Positions 18,111-26,867 of a DNA stretch of 64,000 bases are shown piece by piece. Location: assembly GCA_964652775.1 (NCBI GenBank), contig CAZZAM010000002.1:189632-253631 (forward strand), given 5' to 3'. Position 1 is the stretch's first letter. The number at the start of each line of letters is the position of its first letter. Both the position numbers and the translations under genes were made by a program. The stretch is from UBA11346 sp038060575 (GTDB lineage Bacteria > Planctomycetota > UBA11346). The notes under the pieces are model-generated. The model made no database searches and was not told where the DNA came from. It was given only the letters and a program-made list of their open reading frames with translations.

Positions 18111-19761
18111 TAGCGACCGGCTGCTCGCAAGCACCGATATCGTAACCGGCGCCGGCCGGGATCGCATTGCCAGTGAAGTCGCGGCTTCCCACTACCATAC
18201 TCCCAAAAGACGCGCTCGTCAGATCAAGTCCAGCGTCGACGAGTGGCGAGCCTGACCGCGGTGCAAACGCCGTGATCGTATCGAGTGCGGCGATCGAGGT
18301 TGGCTGCGCGCCCGTTATCGGACTGTTCAATTTGGAATCTCCCTGCTGCCCAACCGGCGCACCCGACACGGTCTCTGGTGTTCCTGCAGCAGCACGCCAA
18401 GCGGCAAGACTTGCGTACGTGGTGGCTCCCCACGTCCACCCACCGGCATAATTCCCATCGGCAGCAAACCAGCTGTTGCCGGTGAAGGTAAAGGCGGCGG
18501 TATTACTGGCCACTTTCACCAATTTTGCACCACCGGCGACAATGATGGCGTTGTTGCGTAGGGTGATTCCGGTCATCGGTCCAGACTGGAAATTGATCGC
18601 CGGTCCCCCGACCGCGGCGTCGGCATAAATGGTGTTGTTGTAGATCGCGATTCCGCTGCAGTTCGCTGCGCTGGTGGTTCCATTCCAAAAATGGAGACTG
18701 CCCATCGATTTACGGCGGGCATCCTTCCAACTCACGTTGTAGCGAATGATGCCGTTGGTGATTGGTGAGGCGCCTGAGTATTCGGCAATGAGAAACCCAG
18801 CGCCTTCGTTGTTGTACGAGAAGCAATACTGAATGATGGCATTGGTTGAACCGCCGTCGATGTCGAAACCGCCGCCGTCCGCTACGCCAGGAGTCGTCTT
18901 CTGATCGTGAACCAAACAACGTTGGATGGTGACCGAGTCCGCAGCATAGGTCCAAATGCCGACTGGGCCGCCACCGCCCGTGTTGCCCGCCGATCCGCCG
19001 TTGTTGTGCGCATAGCAGCGCTCGATCGTCGCTCCCTTGACGCCGCTGATTACGATGCCGCTGCCGCTGTGGCTGGTGGTAAAGCTCGGATCGCCGGTGA
19101 CACCGTAGACTGCGCAGTCGCGCACGATGATATTGCGATGCGATAGCTGGGTCGCCGAACTCGGAGTGTAACCGTACGAGGTGATGCCGTTACGCCGACA
19201 ATCGTGAACAACGCAGGTGTCGATCAGTACATCCTGGAAACCACTGTACGACGTATGCCACGCACCGATTTCGATGCCGATCAGGAACTGGCGAAATTCG
19301 CACCGGGCGATGGTGAGACCACTCACGCGCACGCCGCCGGCGAGATCGCAATATGTTTGCAGTCCCTTCTTTGCGCTCGTCGTCAGACCTGGACCCTCGA
19401 AGATCACATCCTGGATGGTGAAGCCAGCAACGTTGTAAATATCACAACCGTGTGCGGACGCTGGTTTGATGATCGCACGTCCGGTACCATAGCTGCCAAT
19501 TACTACCCGGTTTGCCGCGTTGCCGCCGTCGCCACTGCCGAGTACGAGCCCCGTATCGGTGAACGTCTGACCACCGGCAAAGTACACATGATCACCGGGG
19601 GCAAGATTGCGCCCGTTCACTTTGGCGACGGTTCGCCAGGGCTGGGATATCGTCCCGGGATTTGCGTCGAGGCCGGTCGTGCTGACGTAGTAATCGACCG
19701 CCGTAGCCGTTCCGGCGATGAAGTTGGAGATGAGAACCAGCAGGGCGATGAAGTAGCGCAT
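17284..19761 (-). CDS. Secreted parallel beta-helix protein with Ig-like repeats (truncated by TAA)
   Basis: 825 residues. A signal peptide (MRYFIALLVLISNFIAGTATA) precedes a right-handed parallel beta-helix domain of about 500 residues: it opens DYYVSTTGLDANPGTISQPW and contains repeated coils with patterns such as HRNIIVRDCAVYGV and ATIERCYAHNNGG. Such folds are typical of pectate-lyase-like and other polysaccharide-acting proteins. Three Ig-like repeats follow and the frame ends in TAA inside the third-to-fourth linker. The gene starts 64 bp after the FecR-like gene on the same strand, so it may be the output of that sigma/anti-sigma pair. Catalytic residues cannot be assigned by eye. Confidence 0.85.
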   Translation of the reverse strand: MRYFIALLVLISNFIAGTATAVDYYVSTTGLDANPGTISQPWRTVAKVNGRNLAPGDHVYFAGGQTFTDTGLVLGSGDGGNAANRVVIGSYGTGRAIIKPASAHGCDIYNVAGFTIQDVIFEGPGLTTSAKKGLQTYCDLAGGVRVSGLTIARCEFRQFLIGIEIGAWHTSYSGFQDVLIDTCVVHDCRRNGITSYGYTPSSATQLSHRNIIVRDCAVYGVTGDPSFTTSHSGSGIVISGVKGATIERCYAHNNGGSAGNTGGGGPVGIWTYAADSVTIQRCLVHDQKTTPGVADGGGFDIDGGSTNAIIQYCFSYNNEGAGFLIAEYSGASPITNGIIRYNVSWKDARRKSMGSLHFWNGTTSAANCSGIAIYNNTIYADAAVGGPAINFQSGPMTGITLRNNAIIVAGGAKLVKVASNTAAFTFTGNSWFAADGNYAGGWTWGATTYASLAAWRAAAGTPETVSGAPVGQQGDSKLNSPITGAQPTSIAALDTITAFAPRSGSPLVDAGLDLTSASFGSMVVGSRDFTGNAIPAGAGYDIGACEQPVASAIAPTITTQPTNAAVTAPATATFSVVATGTPTPTYQWQSAPSGSSTFTAISGATLASYTTTATTTAMTGMQYRCVVTNSAGAATSTVATLTVTAAPVAPTITTQPVNKIVTAPATATFSVVATGTPAPTYQWQSAPSGSSTFTAISGAIAASYTTAATTTAMTGMQYRCVVTNSAGSVTTSVATLTVNPTPIAPAITTQPLNKTVTAPATATFSVVATGTPAPTYQWQSASSGSSTFTAISGATAASYTTAATTTAMTGMQYRCVVTNSAGTVT

Positions 19762-19825
19762 CGTTAGAATTGGCGGCTGGATCCACCCACTTAGCTACCG
19801 TCGTACGCGCAGAAACCGCGGTGCG

Positions 19826-21076
19826 TCACTCGCGATAGAGGCCGAGGCGATCAACCACCACATCCAGGGGCGGCGCTTCCTGGATCAAAGTCAGGCCCTG
19901 CACGGCTGACAGGGTCAGCCCATTGTCAGGCGCGCCCGGGCGCTGCAGAGCCCGCCGAGTAAAGGACTTGAACGGTAGCCGCAGCTCGCGCCAACCGGCG
20001 TGATCGTCGCGCACTGGGGTGACGAAGCGCTCGGCCGCATCGCCTTTGCTCGCTCCCGACCACGGGCCGTCGTCGAGAACCTCGACTTCCAATAGACCTC
20101 CGCCACCAGTACCACGGATAGCCAGGCTGATCCCACTGGCACTGCGCCAGTCCTGGAGTTGTGTAAAGCGCATACCGGTCCATGGACTCGGTACCGCAGC
20201 GGTCGGCGTGAAACGCAGCCGATACCCGTCGTTATCGAGAAACCCCTCACCGACGAGTTGACGATCAAGACCACCGCGACTGTTGTTGTTCCAGGCGGCG
20301 AGATCGCCGGTGAAATCATCAATCAAGCGGACCAGCGCAGTGCCCTGGCGCAGCGGCTCACCCGGACGGCAACGCAGTTGACCGCCGGCTTCGACACGAA
20401 CATCTGTATCCCCTGTTCGCACCGCCACCGTGCCGTGCTCAACCCGCAAATCAGTCGCGCTATCGACGGCAATGTGAAAGGCGGTACCAATGACGCGCAA
20501 CTCGGCGTGTGGGGTGGTGACGCGCAACGGCTGATCCGCAGGCTGCGGTGCGGCCTCGACCGACATCGCGCCGGTGCTGAGGGTGAGGGCAATGCCGTCG
20601 TGACGATCAAGGCGTAGATGCGATCCGACTGCAAGTCGCAGCGTGGTTGCCTCGCCAGAGATCGCGACCGTAGTCGCGTCAGCGGCAACCACGTCGTCGC
20701 CAGCGTTCAAGATGCGGCCAGAACCGGTTCCGACCGTGATGGATGCAAGTGGAGTGACGGTAGGCACCGAGCGCTGCGTCTGTATGCCCAGCACAACCAA
20801 CACGATGGCGGCGGCGGCCGCCATCGTCACCAACAACCAGGCATTCCGCGGTGTGGCGGTTTTTCGACTGCGCGATGGACTCCGCAGTTTTGCGCCGCTC
20901 ATCGCCGCCGAACGCGCGCGCAGCGCACCGCCAAGTCCCGCATGCACCTGCATCGCCCGCCACCAGGCCCGCCGGGCATCGGGCGAATGACGCAGCAACG
21001 CCTCCAGCTCAGCGCGCCCCTCGGCATCACCGTCGATACAGCGATCGATCAACTGATCGAGATCCACGCTGCTCAC
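19826..21076 (-). CDS. FecR-like transmembrane protein with C-terminal carbohydrate-binding-like domain
   Basis: I choose GTG 21076 because it overlaps the sigma-factor stop as GTGA, a translational-coupling arrangement; the frame is open to 21109. The 416-residue protein has an N-terminal cytoplasmic anti-sigma-like region (LDQLIDRCIDGDAEGRAELE, HSPDARRAWWRAM), one membrane helix (NAWLLVTMAAAAAIVLVV), and a FecR domain (ATTVAISGEATTLRLAVGSH, TPHAELRVIGTAFHI, LRVEHGTVAVRT). The last 160 residues form a beta-sandwich-like domain (DWRSASGISLAIRGTG, WRELRLPFKSF) like a carbohydrate-binding or CIA30 fold. It probably senses an extracytoplasmic glycan and holds the sigma factor; the sensing role is inferred. 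Confidence 0.85.
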   Translation of the reverse strand: MSSVDLDQLIDRCIDGDAEGRAELEALLRHSPDARRAWWRAMQVHAGLGGALRARSAAMSGAKLRSPSRSRKTATPRNAWLLVTMAAAAAIVLVVLGIQTQRSVPTVTPLASITVGTGSGRILNAGDDVVAADATTVAISGEATTLRLAVGSHLRLDRHDGIALTLSTGAMSVEAAPQPADQPLRVTTPHAELRVIGTAFHIAVDSATDLRVEHGTVAVRTGDTDVRVEAGGQLRCRPGEPLRQGTALVRLIDDFTGDLAAWNNNSRGGLDRQLVGEGFLDNDGYRLRFTPTAAVPSPWTGMRFTQLQDWRSASGISLAIRGTGGGGLLEVEVLDDGPWSGASKGDAAERFVTPVRDDHAGWRELRLPFKSFTRRALQRPGAPDNGLTLSAVQGLTLIQEAPPLDVVVDRLGLYRE

Positions 21077-21585
21077 TGCGCCTCCGGGCCAAGACGACGG
21101 TCGGCACAATCGCGCAACTGACGACGCATGCGAGCAAGGGCGACGTTGACCGCATTGACCGTCCAGCGCACGCGGTCGGCAATCACGGTTGGAGTCAATT
21201 GATCGCGGTAACGCAGTTCGGTTAGTTCACGTGCGCGTGGCGCCAGTTGGCCAAGACAATCTTGCAACGCGCGCTGGTGGTGAAGCCACTCGATATCTGG
21301 GGGAGCCTCAGCGGCAAGCAACTCGACAACGTCTTCAGAGAATCCGATTCCCCGACTACGTTGGCGCAACACCTCAAGCAGCTTGAATCGGGCGATGCCG
21401 CGTGCCCACGGAGTGAAGTCTGCTCCCTCTTTGAAGTCTGCCGCGCGGCGGCTGGCAACCAGAAACACCTCCTGAAAAACGTCGTCAGCCAGAGCGAGAT
21501 CCCCTCCAGCCAAGCCGGTAATGTAGCCACGAATGGCCTCGGCATGACGCAGAAACAGTAAATGTACCTGATCGGCATTGGGCAT
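21073..21585 (-). CDS. ECF-type RNA polymerase sigma factor (Rhodopirellula/Verrucomicrobium-type)
   Basis: 170 residues from ATG 21585, chosen because AAAGGTG lies six bases upstream; ten extra codons are open above it. Region 2 is seen in GDLALADDVFQEVFLVASRR and TPWARGIARFKLLEVLRQR, region 4 in LAPRARELTELRYRDQLTPT and ADRVRWTVNAVNVALARMR. The sequence is of the kind grouped as the Rhodopirellula/Verrucomicrobium sigma-70 family, which supports the phylum guess. Its stop overlaps the FecR-like gene start, and the two are followed by a beta-helix surface protein gene. Confidence 0.92.
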   Translation of the reverse strand: MPNADQVHLLFLRHAEAIRGYITGLAGGDLALADDVFQEVFLVASRRAADFKEGADFTPWARGIARFKLLEVLRQRSRGIGFSEDVVELLAAEAPPDIEWLHHQRALQDCLGQLAPRARELTELRYRDQLTPTVIADRVRWTVNAVNVALARMRRQLRDCADRRLGPEAQ

Positions 21586-21615
21586 GGCTGCACCTTTATT
21601 GCAGCCAGACGACAA

Positions 21616-22228
21616 AACTTAGCAAGAATTGTGTTCGCCACTTGTGGTGACTACGGGCCGCGCCCAATCGACATGCATCTAACCACTCATGGCCGCATGC
21701 CTTCACTGCGTCTCTCGCAGGCTTGGGTGAGTTTCCATAAGCCAAACGCCAAGCACGATTGAAGGAGCGACGGTCGCAATGACAGCGCTCAATAACCGCT
21801 CGGACGGCTGGGCGGGAATCATTGCAAAGATCTTGTGGTTTTCCGCCATACATACGCTGTCGCTTTTGCCAAACTGCAGAACGTCGCGCTCACGCACCAC
21901 GTGAACCTGGCTCAGTGCGGCTGGTGCAGCCTCGGCAAGTCGCCACATACGCAGGGCGAGCGGATCAATGAGCAGCGACGCCATGCCAGAACGTGGCCGT
22001 TGGCAAGTTTGGTCAATTACTAGGACCTGATCGGAACATCGCGGTGTCCGATTTTGCACGGACCTCCTAGGCGACCACCTTGCCTCGCTGTTTGCTGGAC
22101 GGGACAATCTCCGCGTGTCTTACTCGGCGCGACGCTCGCCGTCTTGGTCCTATGAGCGAACGACCCACGTGACATACACGGATCTAACCCAACGATACCG
22201 CCTCGTCGGTCGCCACAGGAAACACTCC
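21616..22228. other. 613-bp gap with no convincing gene
   Basis: Lies between the sigma factor (minus) and an SGNH gene (plus), so it should hold divergent promoters. A minus-strand frame (21703-22107, 134 codons; possible internal start near 21984) ends in a hydrophobic stretch (LLSAVIATVAPSIVLGVWL) and could encode a small membrane protein, but it has no recognisable family or ribosome site. I see no RNA gene. Confidence 0.35.
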
Positions 22229-23638
22229 ATGCCCATGTTGTACTATAGCCACTTGTTGATCTTCACGCTGTGTGTCTCAATCGCTGGTGCCGCAGACGTC
22301 GTCATCTCCCCAGCCACATCCGCCGACCTGTCGGTCAACATCGCAACCGGAGAGGCGACGCTGCCGAGCGGCAAACCCGTAGCGTATGCAGCTGCCCAGC
22401 TCACTTTCGCTGCGCCAGAAATCCGCGCACTCACACTCGATGCCAAGGCGCCACGCAACTACGCGCCGTGGTACGAGAGTTGGGCCGACGAATGGCCGGA
22501 CAAAGACTACAAGTCGGGCACCATCAATGCCATCGCGCTGCGGCCCAAAGCCGATGCGGATGGTGCACTGATTCTCGGCTCGCTGTTCCGCATGGTGCTG
22601 CCTGAGTCAGTCGTGGTCACAAATGCCGATCGCAGCAAGACCTTCGTGATGAACATAGATTACAAATACAACCTCGACTACGGCCAGATTGCCAATCTCG
22701 ATAGCCGACTGGGCGAAGAGTTCAAAGCCGAGCTGCACATTGCCTACAAATACGCCACTCAACGCCTTGACCTCATTCAGGTCAGCGCTGACGGAAAAAT
22801 CAGCGTCAAAAAGGGTACGCCGATGATGGTCTGCCCTGATTTGCCTGAGGCCGATGCGGGCTGCGTTGCACTGGCAGGCGTCTACATCGCGCCGTGGAAA
22901 CAGGGGACGAACTACGCAGTGACGACCGAGAACATCTACCCCATCAAATCTGCGCCGCCAGTTCAGCCAATAAACAGAGCTGCCCTTGCGACCACCAAAC
23001 GCAAACTTGCCGCAGGCCACGAGGTCAAATTCGCCTTCATCGGCGACAGCATCACGGTGGGCGCTGAAGCCGGCACGTGGTGGGCGGGTCTATGGACCGA
23101 CAAGAATCTGGGCTATCCCAGCCGCGTGGTGGTCAGCCTGCGCAAGCAATTCCCCACGGCGACGATCACCCCGATCGCCGCATTCCAGGGCGGCACAACC
23201 ACCAAGTATGGTGTCGAGATCCTCGAAAAAAATGTCCTGCCCGCCAAGCCAGACCTCGTTGTGCTTTCGTTCATGGGCAACGATGCCAGCGGACCAAAAA
23301 ACGGTCCGCCGAATAATCCACCAGAACAATTCAAAGAAGACATGCGCGCTATGATCAAGAAGGTCAAGTCGGCCAATGCAGACGTTTTGCTCGTTATCAC
23401 CATATCGCCGAATCCGCTGCTCAAGACCGTGTCGCTTGCCCGACTTCCGGCATATCGCCAAGCGATGCTCGACTTAGCCAAAGAAGAAAACGTTTGTGCG
23501 GCCGACTGTTACACGGAGTGGGAAAACCAGGCCTCGCGCGGCTACCCGCCGTTTTCCCAGATGCACAACCTCGTGAATCATCCCGGCAAGGTCGGCCATC
23601 TCCTGTTGGCCAATGTGGTTTTGCGTTGCTTCGAGTGA
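22229..23638 (+). CDS. Secreted SGNH/GDSL hydrolase with N-terminal beta-domain
   Basis: 469 residues from ATG 22229, which has AGGAAA upstream and gives a signal peptide (MPMLYYSHLLIFTLCVSIAGA). About 230 residues of beta-rich sequence precede the SGNH domain: FIGDSITVG with Ser274, AAFQGGTTT, SFMGNDASG and LVNHPGKVGH. As in the 10383 gene, the catalytic His lies in an N-H-P motif without an Asp three residues before. The two share domain order and length, so they are paralogs with diverged sequences. Probable esterase acting on polysaccharide outside the cytoplasm. It stands alone between the sigma operon and the Asp-box genes. Confidence 0.88.
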   Translation: MPMLYYSHLLIFTLCVSIAGAADVVISPATSADLSVNIATGEATLPSGKPVAYAAAQLTFAAPEIRALTLDAKAPRNYAPWYESWADEWPDKDYKSGTINAIALRPKADADGALILGSLFRMVLPESVVVTNADRSKTFVMNIDYKYNLDYGQIANLDSRLGEEFKAELHIAYKYATQRLDLIQVSADGKISVKKGTPMMVCPDLPEADAGCVALAGVYIAPWKQGTNYAVTTENIYPIKSAPPVQPINRAALATTKRKLAAGHEVKFAFIGDSITVGAEAGTWWAGLWTDKNLGYPSRVVVSLRKQFPTATITPIAAFQGGTTTKYGVEILEKNVLPAKPDLVVLSFMGNDASGPKNGPPNNPPEQFKEDMRAMIKKVKSANADVLLVITISPNPLLKTVSLARLPAYRQAMLDLAKEENVCAADCYTEWENQASRGYPPFSQMHNLVNHPGKVGHLLLANVVLRCFE

Positions 23639-23706
23639 TCGCCGTTGATCGAAGCTTACGCGCAGACGGAATACCGACCGAGCAACCGCGTCAGTCGCTG
23701 GGTTGA

Positions 23707-24771
23707 CTAGCGCTCTTGACGTAACGCCCGAACTTCCTTTCCGCTCTGCCAAACCAACACCATTGGTCCCTTGTCTTCCGCTGAAACAGCTAGGTGCGGA
23801 TAGCTGCCCGAGCCGACTTCGCTCGGCACACCGCCATCAATCGCGAGCATGATCTTGTCGCCACTCTGCCAGGCACGATAGACGTTCTTCCCAGCAATTG
23901 CCACGCAGCCGTTTCTGCCTTGTCCGAGACTGGTCTCTTGCGGGTCTGCTGGAGTGCACGCAAACATGGTGCCCTCGCGCCGCCAAACTGTTTGGATGTT
24001 CTTCTCTGCGATGGCAACTCCGCCGCCATCCATGGGGCAGGCTTTGAGGCTCCATGTACCGCTGCCCAGTTTGCCTGGTTTCGCAAAGGTCTTGCCGTAA
24101 TCACTCGACGAGCATAGCCACAGGTCACGCGCATCGCCGATGTGATTGCGCCACATGACCGCAATCGCTCCGGCCGTATCGGCTGCAATCGTCGGCTGAC
24201 AGCATTCGCACACGCCGCCATCTGGCGCTTGGTACAAGACCGAATTCGCCGACCACGTTTCTCCGCCATCGGCCGAGCCCGACATTTCGATCTTGGCAAA
24301 GCGATCACGTTGATCCAACCAGACCGCCCACACGGCATCGCCCTGACCGGCGGCGATTGAGAACAGCCCTTCTGCCGCAGCTTTCGGACGATCGTTCACT
24401 ACTACTGGACCAGTCCACGTCTGCCCGACGTCACGTGATCGCCACGCCACGATATTTCCATCCTGCAAGCCAATGGCGGCAACAACGAGCGCTGTGCCCG
24501 TCATCGCCAACTGTGGACCACGCCGCATGCCAACCATCAACCGCGGAACGTCACCAACCCGCGCCGGTTTGCCGAACGTCACTCCACCGTCAGCGGAAGT
24601 GACAAGCATGATGGTCGAACCGGTCGCGTAGGTTATCGCAACTCGATTGCCTACGATGGCAACGCGTGGCTGGCCGCCCTTGGCATCAATGACCACCGAT
24701 TCTGCCGCCCACACACCGATAGCGCTGCTAAGCAGAACAAAACAGACGAACGCGAATCGTGTGGTAATCAT
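23707..24771 (-). CDS. Secreted Asp-box (BNR) beta-propeller, sialidase-like, paralog 1
   Basis: 354 residues from ATG 24771, chosen because GGAAAG lies just upstream and it gives a signal peptide (MITTRFAFVCFVLLSSAIGVWA). Four Asp-box motifs are visible (SADGGVTF, SRDVGQTW, SADGGETW, SSDYGKTF), marking a sialidase-like propeller. A CECCQPT cluster sits between the third and fourth. The usual sialidase arginine triad cannot be assigned, so enzymatic function is uncertain. It is highly similar over its whole length to the next upstream gene (24992-26056), a tandem duplication. Both genes face away from the SGNH gene at 22229. Confidence 0.85.
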   Translation of the reverse strand: MITTRFAFVCFVLLSSAIGVWAAESVVIDAKGGQPRVAIVGNRVAITYATGSTIMLVTSADGGVTFGKPARVGDVPRLMVGMRRGPQLAMTGTALVVAAIGLQDGNIVAWRSRDVGQTWTGPVVVNDRPKAAAEGLFSIAAGQGDAVWAVWLDQRDRFAKIEMSGSADGGETWSANSVLYQAPDGGVCECCQPTIAADTAGAIAVMWRNHIGDARDLWLCSSSDYGKTFAKPGKLGSGTWSLKACPMDGGGVAIAEKNIQTVWRREGTMFACTPADPQETSLGQGRNGCVAIAGKNVYRAWQSGDKIMLAIDGGVPSEVGSGSYPHLAVSAEDKGPMVLVWQSGKEVRALRQER

Positions 24772-24888
24772 CGGCTTTCCAGCTGGCATGAGATGGGATG
24801 TGGCCATGGGCATATGTTCAACGGTCAACCCCCAAACAAAAGCAGGATTGTAGTTTTCCCGCCATTCTGTTGAGCCTTTATCCGCCGA

Positions 24889-24990
24889 CGTGGGTCTGCA
24901 GAACATGCAGCCACCGCAAGGCAACCACGGGGACGCGGGGAAATGACAAATGGGGTCCGCCAGTTTGTTGCTGTGCCTGTCGCTGTGTTG
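24889..24990 (-). repeat. Deleted, inverted copy of the 258-bp MITE-like element
   Basis: Starts with the 16-bp end CGTGGGTCTGCAGAAC (24889-24904) and continues with CAAGGCAACCACGGGGAC and CAGTTTGTTGCTGTGCCTG, matching the intact element at 26275-26532 read on the other strand, with an internal deletion and without the second terminal repeat. It lies between the two Asp-box paralogs, in the position equivalent to the full element upstream of paralog 2. Confidence 0.75.
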
Positions 24991-24991
24991 A

Positions 24992-26056
24992 CTAGCGCTC
25001 CTGACGTAACGCTCGCACCTCGTTGCCGCTCTGCCATACCAAGAACATGGGGCCTTTGTCATCCGCTGAAACAGCTAGGTGCGGAAAGCTGCCTGAGCCG
25101 ACGTCGCTCGGCGCACCACCATCAATCGCGAGCAGGATGTTCTCGCCACGTTGCCATGCGCGATAGACGCTCTTCCTGGCTATCGCCACGCAACCGTTCA
25201 TGCCTTGGCCGAGGTCTGTTTCTTGCGCATCCGTTGGTGTACATGCGAACATGGTGCCTTCGCGTCGCCACACCGTCTGGATGATCTTCCCGGCGCTGGC
25301 GACGCCGCCACCATCCATGGGGCAGGCGTTGATATTCCATGTTCCGCTGCCCAGTTTACTTGGTTTCGTAAACGTCTTGCCATTGTCGCTAGAGGAACAT
25401 AGCCACATGTCGCGCGCCCCACCGATGCTGTTGCGCCACATGACCGCCATCGCTCCAGTCGTATCCGCAGCAATCGTTGGCTGACAGCATTCGCACACAC
25501 TGCCGCTCGGCGCTTGGTACAGGAGCGAATTCGCCGACCAGGTTGACCCGCCATCAGTGGAGCCAGACATTTCAATTTTGACCAGGCGATCGCGCTGATC
25601 CAACCAGACTGCCCACACGGCGTCGCCCTGACCGGCGGCGATGGCGAACAGCCCCTCCGCCGCGGCCTTCGGCCTATCGTTCACCACCACCGGACCAGTC
25701 CACGTCTGACCGACGTCGCGCGATCGCCACGCCATGATATTCCCCTCCTGCGCGCCAATGCCGGCAACCACGAGCGTGGTGTTCGTCATCGCCAACTGCG
25801 GACCACTCCGCATCCCAACCATCAGCTTCGGAATATTGCCAACTCGCGCCGGTTTGCTGAACGTCACGCCACCGTCCGTGGATGTAACGAGCATGATGGA
25901 CTGACCAGATGCGTAGGTGATGGCAACCCGATTGCCCACCACGGCAACGCGCGGTTGACTGCCCCTAGCATCAATGACCACCGACTCCGCCGCGCGAGCG
26001 CAGGCCGAGCCGACAAGGAGAACGACAAGGACGAGCGCAAACCGTGCGCTATTCAT
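24992..26056 (-). CDS. Secreted Asp-box (BNR) beta-propeller, sialidase-like, paralog 2
   Basis: 354 residues from ATG 26056, giving signal peptide MNSARFALVLVVLLVGSACA followed by RAAESVVIDARG. It carries the same four Asp boxes as paralog 1 (STDGGVTF, SRDVGQTW, STDGGSTW, SSDNGKTF) and the same CECCQPT cluster. Most differences from paralog 1 are conservative, so the duplication is fairly recent but not fresh. The ribosome site is weak (AAAAGCAG). The 26.2-kb att-like site and MITE-like element lie just upstream, so paralog 2 is the last gene before the island boundary. Confidence 0.85.
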   Translation of the reverse strand: MNSARFALVLVVLLVGSACARAAESVVIDARGSQPRVAVVGNRVAITYASGQSIMLVTSTDGGVTFSKPARVGNIPKLMVGMRSGPQLAMTNTTLVVAGIGAQEGNIMAWRSRDVGQTWTGPVVVNDRPKAAAEGLFAIAAGQGDAVWAVWLDQRDRLVKIEMSGSTDGGSTWSANSLLYQAPSGSVCECCQPTIAADTTGAMAVMWRNSIGGARDMWLCSSSDNGKTFTKPSKLGSGTWNINACPMDGGGVASAGKIIQTVWRREGTMFACTPTDAQETDLGQGMNGCVAIARKSVYRAWQRGENILLAIDGGAPSDVGSGSFPHLAVSADDKGPMFLVWQSGNEVRALRQER

Positions 26057-26210
26057 CTGCTTTTCAGCAGGTGGGTGAGGATCTCGGTGCATGGGCACAG
26101 GCTCAACGGCCGATGCCAAAATAAAAGCGAGATCCCGTTTTGCCGGCCATGCCGTTGCGCCTGTTCACCTAAAAAACGCGAGCGCATGTCGAAAACGCAG
26201 AAAAGTGGAG

Positions 26211-26233
26211 TGGTTGGGGCGCAGGGATTCGAA
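26211..26233 (+). other. att-like direct repeat of the tRNA-Gln 3' end
   Basis: 23 bases identical, in the same orientation, to 30590-30612, the segment of the tRNA-Gln gene from the T-loop through the encoded CCA. A copy of exactly T-loop to CCA is what tyrosine-recombinase integration at a tRNA leaves at the far end of an element. No tRNA body is present here. A degraded relative lies at 30168-30189. Confidence 0.7.
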
Positions 26234-26274
26234 GGCTGGCTCAGGAACATGACAACATCGGATTATATCGCGCT

Positions 26275-26532
26275 CGTGGGTCTGCAGAACCTGCAGCCAC
26301 CACCGCAAGGCAACCACGGGGGCACGGGGATCCACGGGGGACACAGGAATAGGCAAAAGCAACAAACTAGCGGATCCCATCTGTCCTTTCCCCGAGTCCC
26401 CTGCGGTTTCCCCGTGTCCCCGTGGTTGCCTTGGAGTTCGTACACGAACCCATTGTAGCATGAGCGGCCACACGTTACCGATATCCACTGTGTTGGTGGA
26501 TTTTCGCAGGGTGAACGTTCTGCAGACCCACG
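26275..26532. mobile_element. MITE-like non-coding insertion, 258 bp
   Basis: Perfect 16-bp terminal inverted repeats (CGTGGGTCTGCAGAAC at 26275-26290, its complement at 26517-26532) are flanked by a 9-bp direct duplication TATCGCGCT (26266-26274 and 26533-26541), the signature of transposase-mediated insertion. Inside is a nested inverted repeat (AGGCAACCACGGGG and CCCCGTGGTTGCCT). No transposase can be encoded, so it would be mobilised in trans. A deleted copy sits at 24889. Confidence 0.8.
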
Positions 26533-26867
26533 TATCGCGCTATATGCTCCAGATACGTGACTTAGAGCGACCTCGATTCGAGGGCGAAACATAGTCATCG
26601 TGCTATGTTGGTTTCGCTATGGGCCGGATGTGGGCCGGAGTTGATCTCTGACTGACAACAACCTTACGCAACGGTTGCCCCGGCGTTCGCGCTGGGGCGA
26701 GAGTTTCCTTTTAGCTATGAGACTCGTTGCACGCGGGAAACAGAACCGCGCGAAGGTTCTCCACTCCCCTACACACCTCGAGTTTTCAAGTAGCGGATCG
26801 GAATTTATCCAATTTCGTCACGCGGCAAGTCGTCACATCACGCGGTGAAGTTCCTCGGATCTCGTCT

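Noticed and set aside
26165..26598. Short frames on both strands across the 26.3-26.5 kb palindromes
   Set aside because: Encoded by the MITE and its nested inverted repeat; too short and repetitive to be a transposase or other gene.
26677..26698. GC-rich hairpin (GCCCCGGCG/CGCTGGGGC) as terminator of the Phd/ParE operon
   Set aside because: No T-run on the minus strand and it lies 170 bp past the toxin stop; kept only as an unassigned hairpin.
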